NCBI RefSeq assembly: GCF_004801375.1
Contig: NZ_SSNZ01000001.1
Location: 558,001-622,000, forward strand
Reading direction: 5' to 3'
Length of the DNA stretch: 64,000 nucleotides
Source of the DNA: Flavobacterium supellecticarium
Lineage (GTDB): Bacteria > Bacteroidota > Bacteroidia > Flavobacteriales > Flavobacteriaceae
The notes under the pieces are model-generated. The model made no database searches. It was not told the DNA's origin and saw only the letters and a program-made list of their open reading frames with translations. A program made the position numbers and the translations under genes. Shown here one piece after another: positions 37,590-45,898 of the stretch; within the stretch, counting starts at the first letter, position 1; every line of letters starts with the position of its first letter.

Positions 37590-38612
37590 ATGACAAAATC
37601 ACCAGTATATATACTAGCTATCGAGAGTTCGTGCGACGATACCGCGGCGGCTGTTTTAATGGACAATAAAGTCCTGTCGAATGTCGTTGCCCGACAGTCG
37701 GTTCACGAAGAATATGGCGGTGTGGTTCCGGAGTTGGCTTCGCGTGCGCACCAACAAAATATTGTCCCTGTAATCGACGTGGCGCTAAAGAAAGCCCGCG
37801 TTGAAAAAGCACAGATTTCGGCCGTAGCCTTTACCCAAGGTCCCGGACTTATGGGATCGTTATTGGTAGGCAGTTCCTTTGCGAAATCGCTGGCCATGGC
37901 ATTAAATGTTCCGCTGATTGCCGTGAACCATATGCACGCCCATATTCTGGCGCATTTTATAGACGAAGAAAACTACGATAAACCGGAATTTCCGTTTCTG
38001 GCCATGACCATTTCGGGCGGTCATACGCAGATTGTCCGCGTAGACAGCTTTTTTGACATGACCATTATTGGTGAAACGACCGACGATGCTGTAGGTGAAG
38101 CCTTTGATAAAAGTGCCAAAATCCTGGGATTACCCTATCCCGGCGGCCCCCTGGTAGACAAATATGCACAAACCGGGAATCCGAAAGCCTATCCGTTTAC
38201 CAAACCCAAAGTGGATGGATTGGATTTTAGTTTTAGTGGATTAAAAACGCAGATCTTGTATTTTATACAAAAAAACGTCGCGCAAGATCCTGATTTTATC
38301 GAAAAAAACATCGAAGACATCTGTGCCTCGATTCAGTATACGATTATTCAAATTTTGATGGACAAGCTTAAAATGGCTGTTAAGGAAACCGGAATCAAAC
38401 AGGTAGCCATTGGTGGCGGTGTATCGGCCAATTCGGGAATCCGAAATACTTTGAAAGAAGCCGAACAAAAATACGGATGGAAAACGTTTATTCCTAAATT
38501 CGAATATACAACCGATAATGCCGCGATGATTGGAATTGTGGGCTATCATAAATTTTTGGAAAACCAGTTTAACGATGCTTCAGTAGTATCGAAAGCACGG
38601 ATCGAATTTTAA
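37590..38612 (+). CDS. tsaD: tRNA N6-adenosine threonylcarbamoyltransferase
   Basis: A 340-aa enzyme that transfers threonylcarbamoyl to A37 of ANN-decoding tRNAs with TsaB and TsaE. Motifs: ILAIESSCDDTAAAVL, the metal-binding His pair in NHMHAHILAHF, TISGGHTQIV, GEAFDKSAKILGL and AIGGGVSANSGIR. The start at 37590 (MTKSPVYILAIESS) matches the usual length; an upstream in-frame ATG at 37557 would add 11 residues. It begins a four-gene rightward set with very short gaps (1, 11 and 2 bp). Confidence 0.96.
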   Translation: MTKSPVYILAIESSCDDTAAAVLMDNKVLSNVVARQSVHEEYGGVVPELASRAHQQNIVPVIDVALKKARVEKAQISAVAFTQGPGLMGSLLVGSSFAKSLAMALNVPLIAVNHMHAHILAHFIDEENYDKPEFPFLAMTISGGHTQIVRVDSFFDMTIIGETTDDAVGEAFDKSAKILGLPYPGGPLVDKYAQTGNPKAYPFTKPKVDGLDFSFSGLKTQILYFIQKNVAQDPDFIEKNIEDICASIQYTIIQILMDKLKMAVKETGIKQVAIGGGVSANSGIRNTLKEAEQKYGWKTFIPKFEYTTDNAAMIGIVGYHKFLENQFNDASVVSKARIEF

Positions 38613-38613
38613 T

Positions 38614-39318
38614 ATGCAGTTATTCTATACTCCCGAAATAAACGCGCAACAAAAAGAGTTTTCTTTCGACAAGGAAGAGAGTAAACACATTGTTAAAGTT
38701 TTGCGCAAACAGGAAGGTGCTATTTTAAAAGTAACCAATGGTTTAGGGTATTTATTTACAACTGAAATCATACTCGCTTCCGATAAAAAATGTACCGTAA
38801 AAATTACGCATTCCGACTTTTTTGAACCGAACCGGTTTTATATCCATATGGCTGTCGCACCAACCAAGATGAATGATCGTTACGAATGGTTTTTGGAAAA
38901 AGCGACGGAAATTGGCGTAAACGAAATCACTCCGATTATTTGCGATCATTCAGAACGAAAAACGATCAAAACCGAACGCTTTGACAAAATCATACAGTCG
39001 GCTATGAAGCAATCGTTACAGTTTCATTTACCAAAACTAAACGAACCACTACCTTTTAAGCAGTTTTTAGCACAAAAACATGAAGGGAATTTATGTATTG
39101 CCCATTGTGAAGAAACCAGCAAAACATTACTTAAAAACACTATCAGGCTCAACGAAAAATACACCGTTCTAATTGGTCCGGAAGGCGATTTTTCGGAAAA
39201 AGAAATACAAAGCGCACTGGAACTGAACTATATGCCCGTTTCATTGGGTAATACGCGACTACGCACCGAAACAGCAGCTATTGTAGCCTGCCATAGTATT
39301 GTATACGCTAACGAATAA
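38614..39318 (+). CDS. rsmE: 16S rRNA (uracil-1498-N3)-methyltransferase
   Basis: A 234-aa SPOUT-fold enzyme methylating U1498 of 16S rRNA. An N-terminal PUA-like domain (MQLFYTPEI, then ESKHIVKVLRKQEG) precedes the trefoil-knot motifs KMNDRYEWFLEKATEIGV, LIGPEGDFSEKE and LGNTRLRTETAA, all characteristic of RsmE. It starts 1 bp after the tsaD stop codon, so translation is coupled. Confidence 0.95.
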   Translation: MQLFYTPEINAQQKEFSFDKEESKHIVKVLRKQEGAILKVTNGLGYLFTTEIILASDKKCTVKITHSDFFEPNRFYIHMAVAPTKMNDRYEWFLEKATEIGVNEITPIICDHSERKTIKTERFDKIIQSAMKQSLQFHLPKLNEPLPFKQFLAQKHEGNLCIAHCEETSKTLLKNTIRLNEKYTVLIGPEGDFSEKEIQSALELNYMPVSLGNTRLRTETAAIVACHSIVYANE

Positions 39319-39329
39319 CAGCGATTGGG

Positions 39330-39971
39330 ATGAAAAAATTATTCTTACTTTTAAGTATCGGATTTACAACATTGGCTTTTTCGCAGGAAATCGCCGTTTT
39401 AAAATACAGCGGCGGCGGCGACTGGTACGGGAATCCTACTTCCCTACCCAATCTGGCTAAGTTTTGCAACCAGAACATCCAGACCAAAATAAACACAAAA
39501 ACGGCTGTGGTCGAAGTGGGAAGCCCGGATCTTTTTTCATATGCTTTTATTCATATGACCGGTCACGGAAATGTTGTTTTTAGCGATAATGATATTACCA
39601 ATCTTCGCAACTACCTGACTTCCGGTGGCTTTTTACATATTGACGATAATTATGGTATGGATCAATATATTCGGAAAGAACTAAAACGGGTTTTTCCCAA
39701 TAATCCTTTAACGGAAATCCCTAACAACCATACTATCTATCAGCAACCTTTCCCATTTCCGAACGGTTTACCTAAAATACACGAACACGACAATAAACGT
39801 CCGCAGGCTTTCGGTATTTTTATCGACAACCGTTTGGTATGTTTATACACTTATGAAACCGACCTTGGTGACGGATGGGAAGATCAGGAAGTCCATAACG
39901 ATCCGTTCGAAGTACGCCAAAAAGCCTTAAAAATGGGTGCGAATATTATCAATTACGCTTTCAAAAACTAA
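39330..39971 (+). CDS. DUF4159 domain secreted protein
   Basis: A 213-aa exported protein with signal peptide MKKLFLLLSIGFTTLAFSQ. The rest is a single DUF4159 domain (glutamine-amidotransferase-like fold): LKYSGGGDWYGNPTSLPNL, FIHMTGHGNVVFSD, GGFLHIDDNYGMDQYIRKE, and a C-terminal WEDQEVHNDPFEVRQKALK. The domain normally occurs in larger Bacteroidota membrane proteins; here it is free-standing. It is conserved beside rsmE in Flavobacteriaceae, from memory. Biochemical role unknown. Confidence 0.88.
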   Translation: MKKLFLLLSIGFTTLAFSQEIAVLKYSGGGDWYGNPTSLPNLAKFCNQNIQTKINTKTAVVEVGSPDLFSYAFIHMTGHGNVVFSDNDITNLRNYLTSGGFLHIDDNYGMDQYIRKELKRVFPNNPLTEIPNNHTIYQQPFPFPNGLPKIHEHDNKRPQAFGIFIDNRLVCLYTYETDLGDGWEDQEVHNDPFEVRQKALKMGANIINYAFKN

Positions 39972-39973
39972 GC

Positions 39974-40480
39974 ATGCAGGAACAACTCACCCACGAAAAC
40001 ACCTCGTTTCAGCAAAAAACATTCCCCGTAACCGTAGTTTGCGATGCCATTTACTTTCAGTCTAATATTGGTTCCATTTTTAGGATCAGTGAAGCATTTG
40101 GCGTAGCGAAAATTATCCTAACCGGCGAACTACTGGTATTTTCATCACGAAAAATCAACAAAACCTCTCGTAGTACACACCATATGGTGCCGTATGCAAT
40201 AATCGAAAAAGCTTCCGATGCGGTAACCTATTTAAAAGACAACAATTACCAGATCATTGTTCTTGAAATTACCGATAAAAGCATACCACTACGCTCCCTT
40301 AGTCTGAAAACCGATACCCCAATTGCTTTAGTTATTGGTAACGAAATTTCCGGCGTTAGTGAAACCTTTCTTTCCAATTCCGACCAAACCATTCATATTG
40401 AACTATTTGGAAAAAACAGCAGTATCAATGTCGCTCAGGCCACCGGAATCGCACTTTTCGAAATAACCAACAAACTATAG
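39974..40480 (+). CDS. TrmH-family (SpoU) RNA methyltransferase
   Basis: A 168-aa SPOUT methyltransferase, probably a tRNA or rRNA 2'-O-ribose methylase. The three family motifs are present: SNIGSIFRISEAFGV (motif 1, with Asn and Arg), LVIGNEISGVSE (motif 2) and SSINVAQATGIALFE (motif 3). It lacks the extra N-terminal L30e-like substrate domain, so it is a minimal version. It is last in the tsaD-rsmE-DUF4159 operon, 2 bp after the previous stop codon. The exact RNA target cannot be assigned. Confidence 0.9.
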   Translation: MQEQLTHENTSFQQKTFPVTVVCDAIYFQSNIGSIFRISEAFGVAKIILTGELLVFSSRKINKTSRSTHHMVPYAIIEKASDAVTYLKDNNYQIIVLEITDKSIPLRSLSLKTDTPIALVIGNEISGVSETFLSNSDQTIHIELFGKNSSINVAQATGIALFEITNKL

Positions 40481-40611
40481 ATAAATCACATTTTTATAGA
40501 TTTTTATATTTTTTACTCACTTTTTTAAGATAATCTTTTTATAATATATTTTTTTGTTATATTATTGTGTTAATATTTAACCAAATCTCATAACTATTTA
40601 ACAATTTTATT

Positions 40612-41568
40612 ATGAAAAAACTATTATTATCAGCAGCCATGCTGTTATTCTTAGTCTCGTGTGACAAAGAGGAAGCGAGTGTAAACAACACTACATCCGG
40701 AGCAAAACTAACCGAAAGAGGATGTGCTTCGCACCAGGTTTTGGAAGAGCAATTACGCAACGACCCAGGCCTGGCAATTAGAATGAATGAAATTGAAGAG
40801 TTTACACAAAACGCCGTACTACAAAACCGACTTGTAAACGGAAAGATTGAAATCCCGGTAGTGGTAAACGTATTGTACCGTACTACCGCTGAAAACATTT
40901 CACTGGCACAAATCCAATCCCAAATTGACGTATTAAATAAAGATTTTAATGCCACAAACAGCGATTTCGGATCCGTACCAGCATTATTTTCCGGCGTAAA
41001 AGCCAACGTTGGTATTTCGTTTGTATTGGATGTGGTGAATCGTAAATCGACTACCAAAACCTCATGGGGAACTAACGATGCGATGAAAAAAACGGCACAG
41101 GGAGGACTTAATCCTACATCTCCAACAACCAAACTGAACCTTTGGGTATGTACTATTGGTGGTGGAATCCTGGGATATGCCCAATTCCCGGGCGGATCAT
41201 CTGCAACTGATGGTGTAGTAATCGACTCTAAATATTTAGGAACAACCGGAACCGCAACCGCTCCGTTTAACAAAGGTAGAACGGCTACTCACGAAGTAGG
41301 TCACTGGATGAACCTGAGACATATCTGGGGCGATGCAACCTGCGGAAACGATTTAGTAGCCGATACACCAACGCATAACGCACCAAACTACGGTGTTCCG
41401 GCTTATCCACACTACAGCACCTGTTCGGGAACTCCGGTTGAAATGACCATGAACTATATGGATTATGTAGACGATGCAGCAATGTATATGTTTAGTAACG
41501 GTCAGAAATCGAGAATGCTGGCTACTTTTGCCAGTGGCGGACCGCGTAACTCGTTTGCACAACCGTAA
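40612..41568 (+). CDS. M43 (pappalysin-like) zinc metalloprotease lipoprotein
   Basis: A 318-aa surface metalloprotease. A lipoprotein signal ends LLFLVSC; the residues after Cys (DKEE) fit the Bacteroidota lipoprotein export signal with K-(D/E)2, predicting display on the cell surface. The zinc site is HEVGHWMNLRH and the Met-turn region is MNYMDYVDD, both as in M43B peptidases. Cysteines after the zinc site (CGND, YSTCSG) likely form the M43 disulfide. It stands alone between two operons and has a downstream terminator. Substrate unknown. Confidence 0.92.
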   Translation: MKKLLLSAAMLLFLVSCDKEEASVNNTTSGAKLTERGCASHQVLEEQLRNDPGLAIRMNEIEEFTQNAVLQNRLVNGKIEIPVVVNVLYRTTAENISLAQIQSQIDVLNKDFNATNSDFGSVPALFSGVKANVGISFVLDVVNRKSTTKTSWGTNDAMKKTAQGGLNPTSPTTKLNLWVCTIGGGILGYAQFPGGSSATDGVVIDSKYLGTTGTATAPFNKGRTATHEVGHWMNLRHIWGDATCGNDLVADTPTHNAPNYGVPAYPHYSTCSGTPVEMTMNYMDYVDDAAMYMFSNGQKSRMLATFASGGPRNSFAQP

Positions 41569-41589
41569 ACTTCCGATTTAAAAAGTTTA

Positions 41590-41617
41590 AAACTCGCTGT
41601 AATAGCGAGTTTTTTTT
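41590..41617 (+). terminator. Terminator of the metalloprotease gene
   Basis: Perfect 9-bp stem (aaactcgct / agcgagttt), 5-base loop and a T-run. Confidence 0.85.
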
Positions 41618-41645
41618 TATCTTAGTTTTCCTAATAAAGAACGCT

Positions 41646-42734
41646 ATGGACGCAAAAGAAATCTCCAATGGAATTGTAGGTGCCGCGGTAAAACTGGCCC
41701 TGATAACCTTATTGTTATTTTTTATCTATCAGGTACAATCCGTGTTTATATATCTGTTGGTAGCACTGGTAATCAGCCTGATCGGAACGCCGATTATGAA
41801 TATCTTAAAAAAGCGTTTAAAATTCCGTCATACGTTGGCCGTGGTAACCACGATGATCATTTTTATTCTGATCGCTGTGAGTTTGATCATGATGTTTGTT
41901 CCTTTATTACTGTCACAAGGGCAAAATCTGTCTCTTTTGAACACCGCTTCGATGGAACAGGATTTTAATAATCTTATTTTTCAGATCAGCTCTTATCTGA
42001 ATGATCATAACATAGATGCCGGAAAACTGATGGAAAATTCAAATTGGACTTCAAAAATCAACTTTGACCTTATTCCGAATTTTTTAAATTCCCTGATTGG
42101 GACGCTAAGTAGTTTTGGTGTTGGCATTGCGTCGGTATTTTTTATCACCTTTTTCTTTTTAAAAGACCAGGATCTTTTTATTTCGATTTCAAAAAAAATA
42201 CTACCGGATCAACATGAAGACAAAATCCTGTCGTCGGTAGAAAAAATCAACGAATTACTTTCCCGCTATTTTATTGGTTTGTTATTGCAATTGTTTATTG
42301 TATTCGTTTTATATCTGATTGTTTTATTGATTTTTGGTATCGAAAACGCCTTTGTGATCGCGTTTTTATGTGCCGTATTAAACATCATTCCGTATATCGG
42401 TCCGCTAATTGGAACCGTGCTTGCGCTTACATTAACATTGCTTAGCAATCTCGGAACCGATTTTAAAACCGAAATGCTGCCAACCGCGATCTATGTCATG
42501 ATCGGATTTATGGTCGTACAGTTAATCGACAACAATATTAGTCAGCCGATAATTTTTTCAAACAGTATTAAGTCGCATCCACTCGAAATTTTCCTGGTAA
42601 TTCTTATTTTTGGGCTACTTTTTGGGGTATTCGGAATGATTGTAGCAGTTCCTATTTATACCGTTTTAAAAGTAATCGGGAAAGAATTTTTTCCGGATAA
42701 CCAGATTATTAAAATTTTCACTAAAAACATTTAG
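41646..42734 (+). CDS. AI-2E (PerM) family membrane transporter
   Basis: A 362-aa inner-membrane protein with about eight hydrophobic helices: two near the N-terminus (LALITLLLFFIYQVQSVFIY and following), a soluble segment (about 95-150), then a bundle including FVLYLIVLLIFGIENAFVIA. Conserved family points are NIIPYIGPLIG and the C-terminal VQLIDNNISQPIIFSNSI with HPLEIFLVILIFGLLFGVFG. The family includes putative quorum-signal exporters and Na+/H+ antiporters, so the substrate is uncertain. Start ATG 41646. It lies 2 bp before the next gene. Confidence 0.9.
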   Translation: MDAKEISNGIVGAAVKLALITLLLFFIYQVQSVFIYLLVALVISLIGTPIMNILKKRLKFRHTLAVVTTMIIFILIAVSLIMMFVPLLLSQGQNLSLLNTASMEQDFNNLIFQISSYLNDHNIDAGKLMENSNWTSKINFDLIPNFLNSLIGTLSSFGVGIASVFFITFFFLKDQDLFISISKKILPDQHEDKILSSVEKINELLSRYFIGLLLQLFIVFVLYLIVLLIFGIENAFVIAFLCAVLNIIPYIGPLIGTVLALTLTLLSNLGTDFKTEMLPTAIYVMIGFMVVQLIDNNISQPIIFSNSIKSHPLEIFLVILIFGLLFGVFGMIVAVPIYTVLKVIGKEFFPDNQIIKIFTKNI

Positions 42735-42736
42735 TA

Positions 42737-43912
42737 TTGATAGCAGCGTTGTTACAACCGGACGTACAGGATTTTATCAACCAGAATTACCTTGCGGATC
42801 TTAAAAAACTGGCATTGCGCCGGAACCCGTTTCCGGAAATCAGCTGGCCGGATCTTTTAAATCAGTTACAAGCCAAAAGCAAGGCAAAAGATAAACTACC
42901 GACCTGGTTTAGTGCTAAAAATATCATTTATCCGCAAAAAATATCGATCGAGCAAACGTCATCGGAGCAAACTGCCGCTTATAAAGCAACCCTGATTCAA
43001 GGCAATACACTGATCGATCTGACCGGTGGTTTTGGTATCGATGACTATTATTTTGCGCAACACTTTAAACAGGTTACCCATTGTGAAATCAATCCGGAAT
43101 TATCGGAAATCGTTGCGCATAATTATACACAACTTAATATAAAAAACATTGATTGTCAACAAGGTGACAGCCACGCTATCATTCAAAAGTTAAATACCCG
43201 GTGGGATTGGATGTATATTGATCCTTCCCGTCGTAACGATGCCAAAGGCAAAGTATTTATGCTACGGGATTGTTTGCCAAACGTACCCGATTCGCTGACG
43301 TTTTATTTTCAATATAGTGACCATATACTGATCAAAACAGCACCTTTACTGGATATTAAAGCCGGTTTATCCGAACTGCGCTTTGTACGCAAAATTCATG
43401 TTATTGCGCTCGACAATGAAGTAAAAGAACTGCTATGGGAAATTGAAAAGGACTATACCGGTCCGATTGAAATCCATGCCGTTGCGCTTTCAAAAGATCG
43501 CGAAACCGTCTTTAGTACTATTTATGATCAATCAATGCCGGCAACCTATTCCATGCCGACACACTATTTGTACGAACCCAATAGCGCGATCCTTAAAACC
43601 GGTGCTTTCGATGCGGTTAGTGCTATTTATAAAATCGGAAAATTACATCCGCATTCGCATTTGTATACTTCCGATGCGCCACTTGATTTTCCAGGACGTC
43701 GTTTCCGGATTGAAATGGTGATACCCTATCAGAAAACCGAAATCAAAAACCATATCGAAGGCAAACAATTAAATATCACCACCCGTAATTTCCCGTTATC
43801 GGTCGAAGAACTCCGTAAAAAATGGAAGCTTAAAGACGGTGGAAATGCGTATTGTTTTTTTACTACGAACATCGACAATGAAAAAATTATAGTAATTTGC
43901 AGCAAAATTTAA
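42737..43912 (+). CDS. Class I SAM-dependent methyltransferase with THUMP-like domain
   Basis: A 391-aa protein widespread in Bacteroidota. An N-terminal helical part (LLQPDVQDFINQNYLADLKK) leads to the Rossmann SAM site TLIDLTGGFGIDDYYFAQ, then HCEINPELSEIV, the DPSRR catalytic-like motif (WMYIDPSRRNDAKGK) and a C-terminal THUMP-like domain (NITTRNFPLSVEELRKKWKL). No ATG suits the N-terminus, so the start is probably TTG 42737, 3 bases after the upstream stop region. Presumed RNA methyltransferase; substrate unknown. Confidence 0.85.
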   Translation: MIAALLQPDVQDFINQNYLADLKKLALRRNPFPEISWPDLLNQLQAKSKAKDKLPTWFSAKNIIYPQKISIEQTSSEQTAAYKATLIQGNTLIDLTGGFGIDDYYFAQHFKQVTHCEINPELSEIVAHNYTQLNIKNIDCQQGDSHAIIQKLNTRWDWMYIDPSRRNDAKGKVFMLRDCLPNVPDSLTFYFQYSDHILIKTAPLLDIKAGLSELRFVRKIHVIALDNEVKELLWEIEKDYTGPIEIHAVALSKDRETVFSTIYDQSMPATYSMPTHYLYEPNSAILKTGAFDAVSAIYKIGKLHPHSHLYTSDAPLDFPGRRFRIEMVIPYQKTEIKNHIEGKQLNITTRNFPLSVEELRKKWKLKDGGNAYCFFTTNIDNEKIIVICSKI

Positions 43913-43919
43913 GATTACC

Positions 43920-44495
43920 ATGAGAAAACTTTTTCTAAGCCTGTTCTTTTTCCTAAACCTATACTCCTATTCGCAAACGATTAAATGTGAATACGATTAC
44001 GATGAAAAAACGGATTCCACGTTGATCAAAAAAACGCCGGACTACCTGATTCATGAAAACGTATTTGGAACAACCTCCACTTTTGTGTTTTTCTCATTAG
44101 TTAATTCGGACGGAACGCCTTATTTAAACCTTCATATTCTTAAAAAGAGTAAAGATTTTATCAAAGCGACCTGTCTAAATGCTGCTTCGCGAATTTTTAT
44201 ACAATTGTCCAATGGTAAAATTGTTACATTGATCAATAGTTCGGATGAAAATTGTAGCAACCTGACTTATAACTCGGCCGAACGCGATAATATTTCGATT
44301 CTCAACAGTTATTTCCTTTTTGCAAAAGACGGTTATGAAGATCTGAAAAAATACCCGATTACTTTGGTCCGGATTAAATTTGCCTCCGAAACCATCGATT
44401 ATATCATGCATAAGGAACTCCGATCAGACGCTTTTAAAGAGACGGTCTACAATCCCGAAAATTATTTTATAAACTACCTGAAATGTGTAGAATAG
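43920..44495 (+). CDS. Small secreted protein of unknown function
   Basis: A 191-aa protein with signal peptide MRKLFLSLFFFLNLYSYSQ and a beta-rich mature part (FVFFSLVNSDGTPYLNL, RIFIQLSNGKIVTLI, PITLVRIKFASETIDYIM). Four Cys in the mature chain could form disulfides. It follows the methyltransferase by 7 bp and ends just before a terminator, so it closes that operon. No family recognised. Confidence 0.75.
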   Translation: MRKLFLSLFFFLNLYSYSQTIKCEYDYDEKTDSTLIKKTPDYLIHENVFGTTSTFVFFSLVNSDGTPYLNLHILKKSKDFIKATCLNAASRIFIQLSNGKIVTLINSSDENCSNLTYNSAERDNISILNSYFLFAKDGYEDLKKYPITLVRIKFASETIDYIMHKELRSDAFKETVYNPENYFINYLKCVE

Positions 44496-44496
44496 C

Positions 44497-44522
44497 AAAA
44501 ACCGGCAGTGCCGGTTTTTTTA
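44497..44522 (+). terminator. Terminator of the AI-2E/methyltransferase operon
   Basis: The stem aaaaaccgg / ccggttttt with loop cagtg and a T-tail begins 1 bp after the stop codon. Confidence 0.85.
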
Positions 44523-44998
44523 TTGTAATACCATCAGATCGTTTCTATTTTTTAGTTACACTTTATCCGTCTGCTGCGGTTGTAACTAGTGTCGTCAGTA
44601 AGAGCTGGAAATACGCTTAGGTTTGTATTTTAAAATATGAAAGAAGATCTTTTTATAGCAAAGCCTTTTGGCTGTCAGATACTTTTCTAAAAGATAAAGC
44701 TGTTTTACATTTTAACACAAAATATGACTTTTTGTTTTAAAACACTTCGATCTACCTTGTAAAAACCTCATTTTGCGAAATAAATAAAATTTAAAAATCG
44801 CAATTCGTTTAAAAATAATTAAAAACAGGTAATTCTACGTTACCTCTTTTTTTAAAAGGATTCTACATTGCACTAGCAATAAGCGCTCAAATTTACTCTT
44901 TTAACATCGCAAATCGTGGAGTCCAGAAACCACTTAAAAAACGGGGCGTTACTGAAAAGCCTTACGAGTAAGAATCAACCAACAAACACAAAAAAATT
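44523..44998. promoter_or_regulatory. Long AT-rich leader upstream of the giant-protein operon
   Basis: No gene is visible in about 475 bp. TTG near 44733 with TACCTTGT about 18 bases on is an imperfect promoter match; nothing better was seen. The last about 90 bases (from atcgcaaatcgtgg) are less AT-rich and may be a structured 5' leader of the operon. Confidence 0.3.
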
Positions 44999-45328
44999 AT
45001 GGCAACTTATCCTTACACCCAAACATCAATGCTAGTAAACAGTATTCAGGCGACAACAACAGTATCCATTCAAAGTGGAATGCAGGTATCGAGTACTGTT
45101 TTTTCGTCAGCAGCAGGTAATTTAGGCACCATTACACTTTCTCCGGTACAGCCAACGGCTAAAAATGTTGAATTTAAGTCCGGGTTACAAACCTTACAAA
45201 TCGATTCCATGACTTTTACGGCACAATTCGGATTTGACGCCGGACAAGTATTTGCCAGTGGACGTGGAACCGATCAATCTGGTGAGAACGAAGCTGCTTT
45301 CTCTAAACAAATCGCAACCTGGTCATAA
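44999..45328 (+). CDS. Small protein opening the giant-protein operon
   Basis: A 109-aa protein with no signal peptide, rich in Thr/Ser/Gln and predicted all-beta (TTTVSIQSGMQVSSTVFSSA, GNLGTITLSPVQPTAKNVEF, DSMTFTAQFGFDAGQVFASG). It contains no Cys and few charged residues, resembling small self-assembling or capping proteins in composition only. It is followed 39 bp later by a secreted protein and then three long genes. No family recognised. Confidence 0.7.
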   Translation: MATYPYTQTSMLVNSIQATTTVSIQSGMQVSSTVFSSAAGNLGTITLSPVQPTAKNVEFKSGLQTLQIDSMTFTAQFGFDAGQVFASGRGTDQSGENEAAFSKQIATWS

Positions 45329-45367
45329 TCCTGACTAATATACCGGATAGTTTCCTGGGTTTTGCAA

Positions 45368-45835
45368 ATGTTGTCCACTAAGATCACAAAGCCTGTTGCT
45401 AACAGGCTTCATACTTGTGTCTTTTGGGTATTGCTTTTGGGCATGCTCACAGGCTTGCCTTTGACTACCACAGCTCAGGAAACTTCCTATACGTATCAGG
45501 ATAGTACCGCGATTAGTAAACCCGGTACGGGAGGCATTCGCTATTTCGGCGATCTTTCGATACAATACAATATCGACAGTACCGGTAAAATTGTAGTATG
45601 CACCTTAACACTCAATACGGTAATCGTTGGAATCGTTTCTTTAACCGGAACCAATCCTGTTTACCAATTTAACGTAAAAGCCGGACTTGGTTCGGCAAAC
45701 GGAACCCTAACCCTTAATCTTGTTTATCCTCCGTTAATTGCCACTTTAAAAGGTGATTTTAGCTATTCCGTTTCGGCCAACAATACCCGTTATCCCTTTA
45801 TGGGCGATCTGGTAGGCTGGTATATTCCAAACTGA
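45368..45835 (+). CDS. Small secreted beta-rich protein of the giant-protein operon
   Basis: A 155-aa protein. ATG 45368 is chosen; the frame is open two codons further, to a TTG. The N-terminus has positive residues and a hydrophobic stretch (FWVLLLGMLTGLPLTTTA) ending in AQ, a probable signal peptide. The mature chain is beta-rich (GIRYFGDLSIQYNIDSTGKI, LKGDFSYSVSANNTRYPF). It is the only operon member with a clear export signal, implying an envelope connection for the system. Function unknown. Confidence 0.68.
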   Translation: MLSTKITKPVANRLHTCVFWVLLLGMLTGLPLTTTAQETSYTYQDSTAISKPGTGGIRYFGDLSIQYNIDSTGKIVVCTLTLNTVIVGIVSLTGTNPVYQFNVKAGLGSANGTLTLNLVYPPLIATLKGDFSYSVSANNTRYPFMGDLVGWYIPN

Positions 45836-45898
45836 ATCGCAAACAAACTTGCCGGAACTAGCGGACTATTTTTTACTTAACCTAAGTTCATTACCGAT

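Noticed and set aside
43443..43721. 92-aa plus-strand frame inside the methyltransferase gene
   Set aside because: Out-of-frame shadow within a conserved enzyme.
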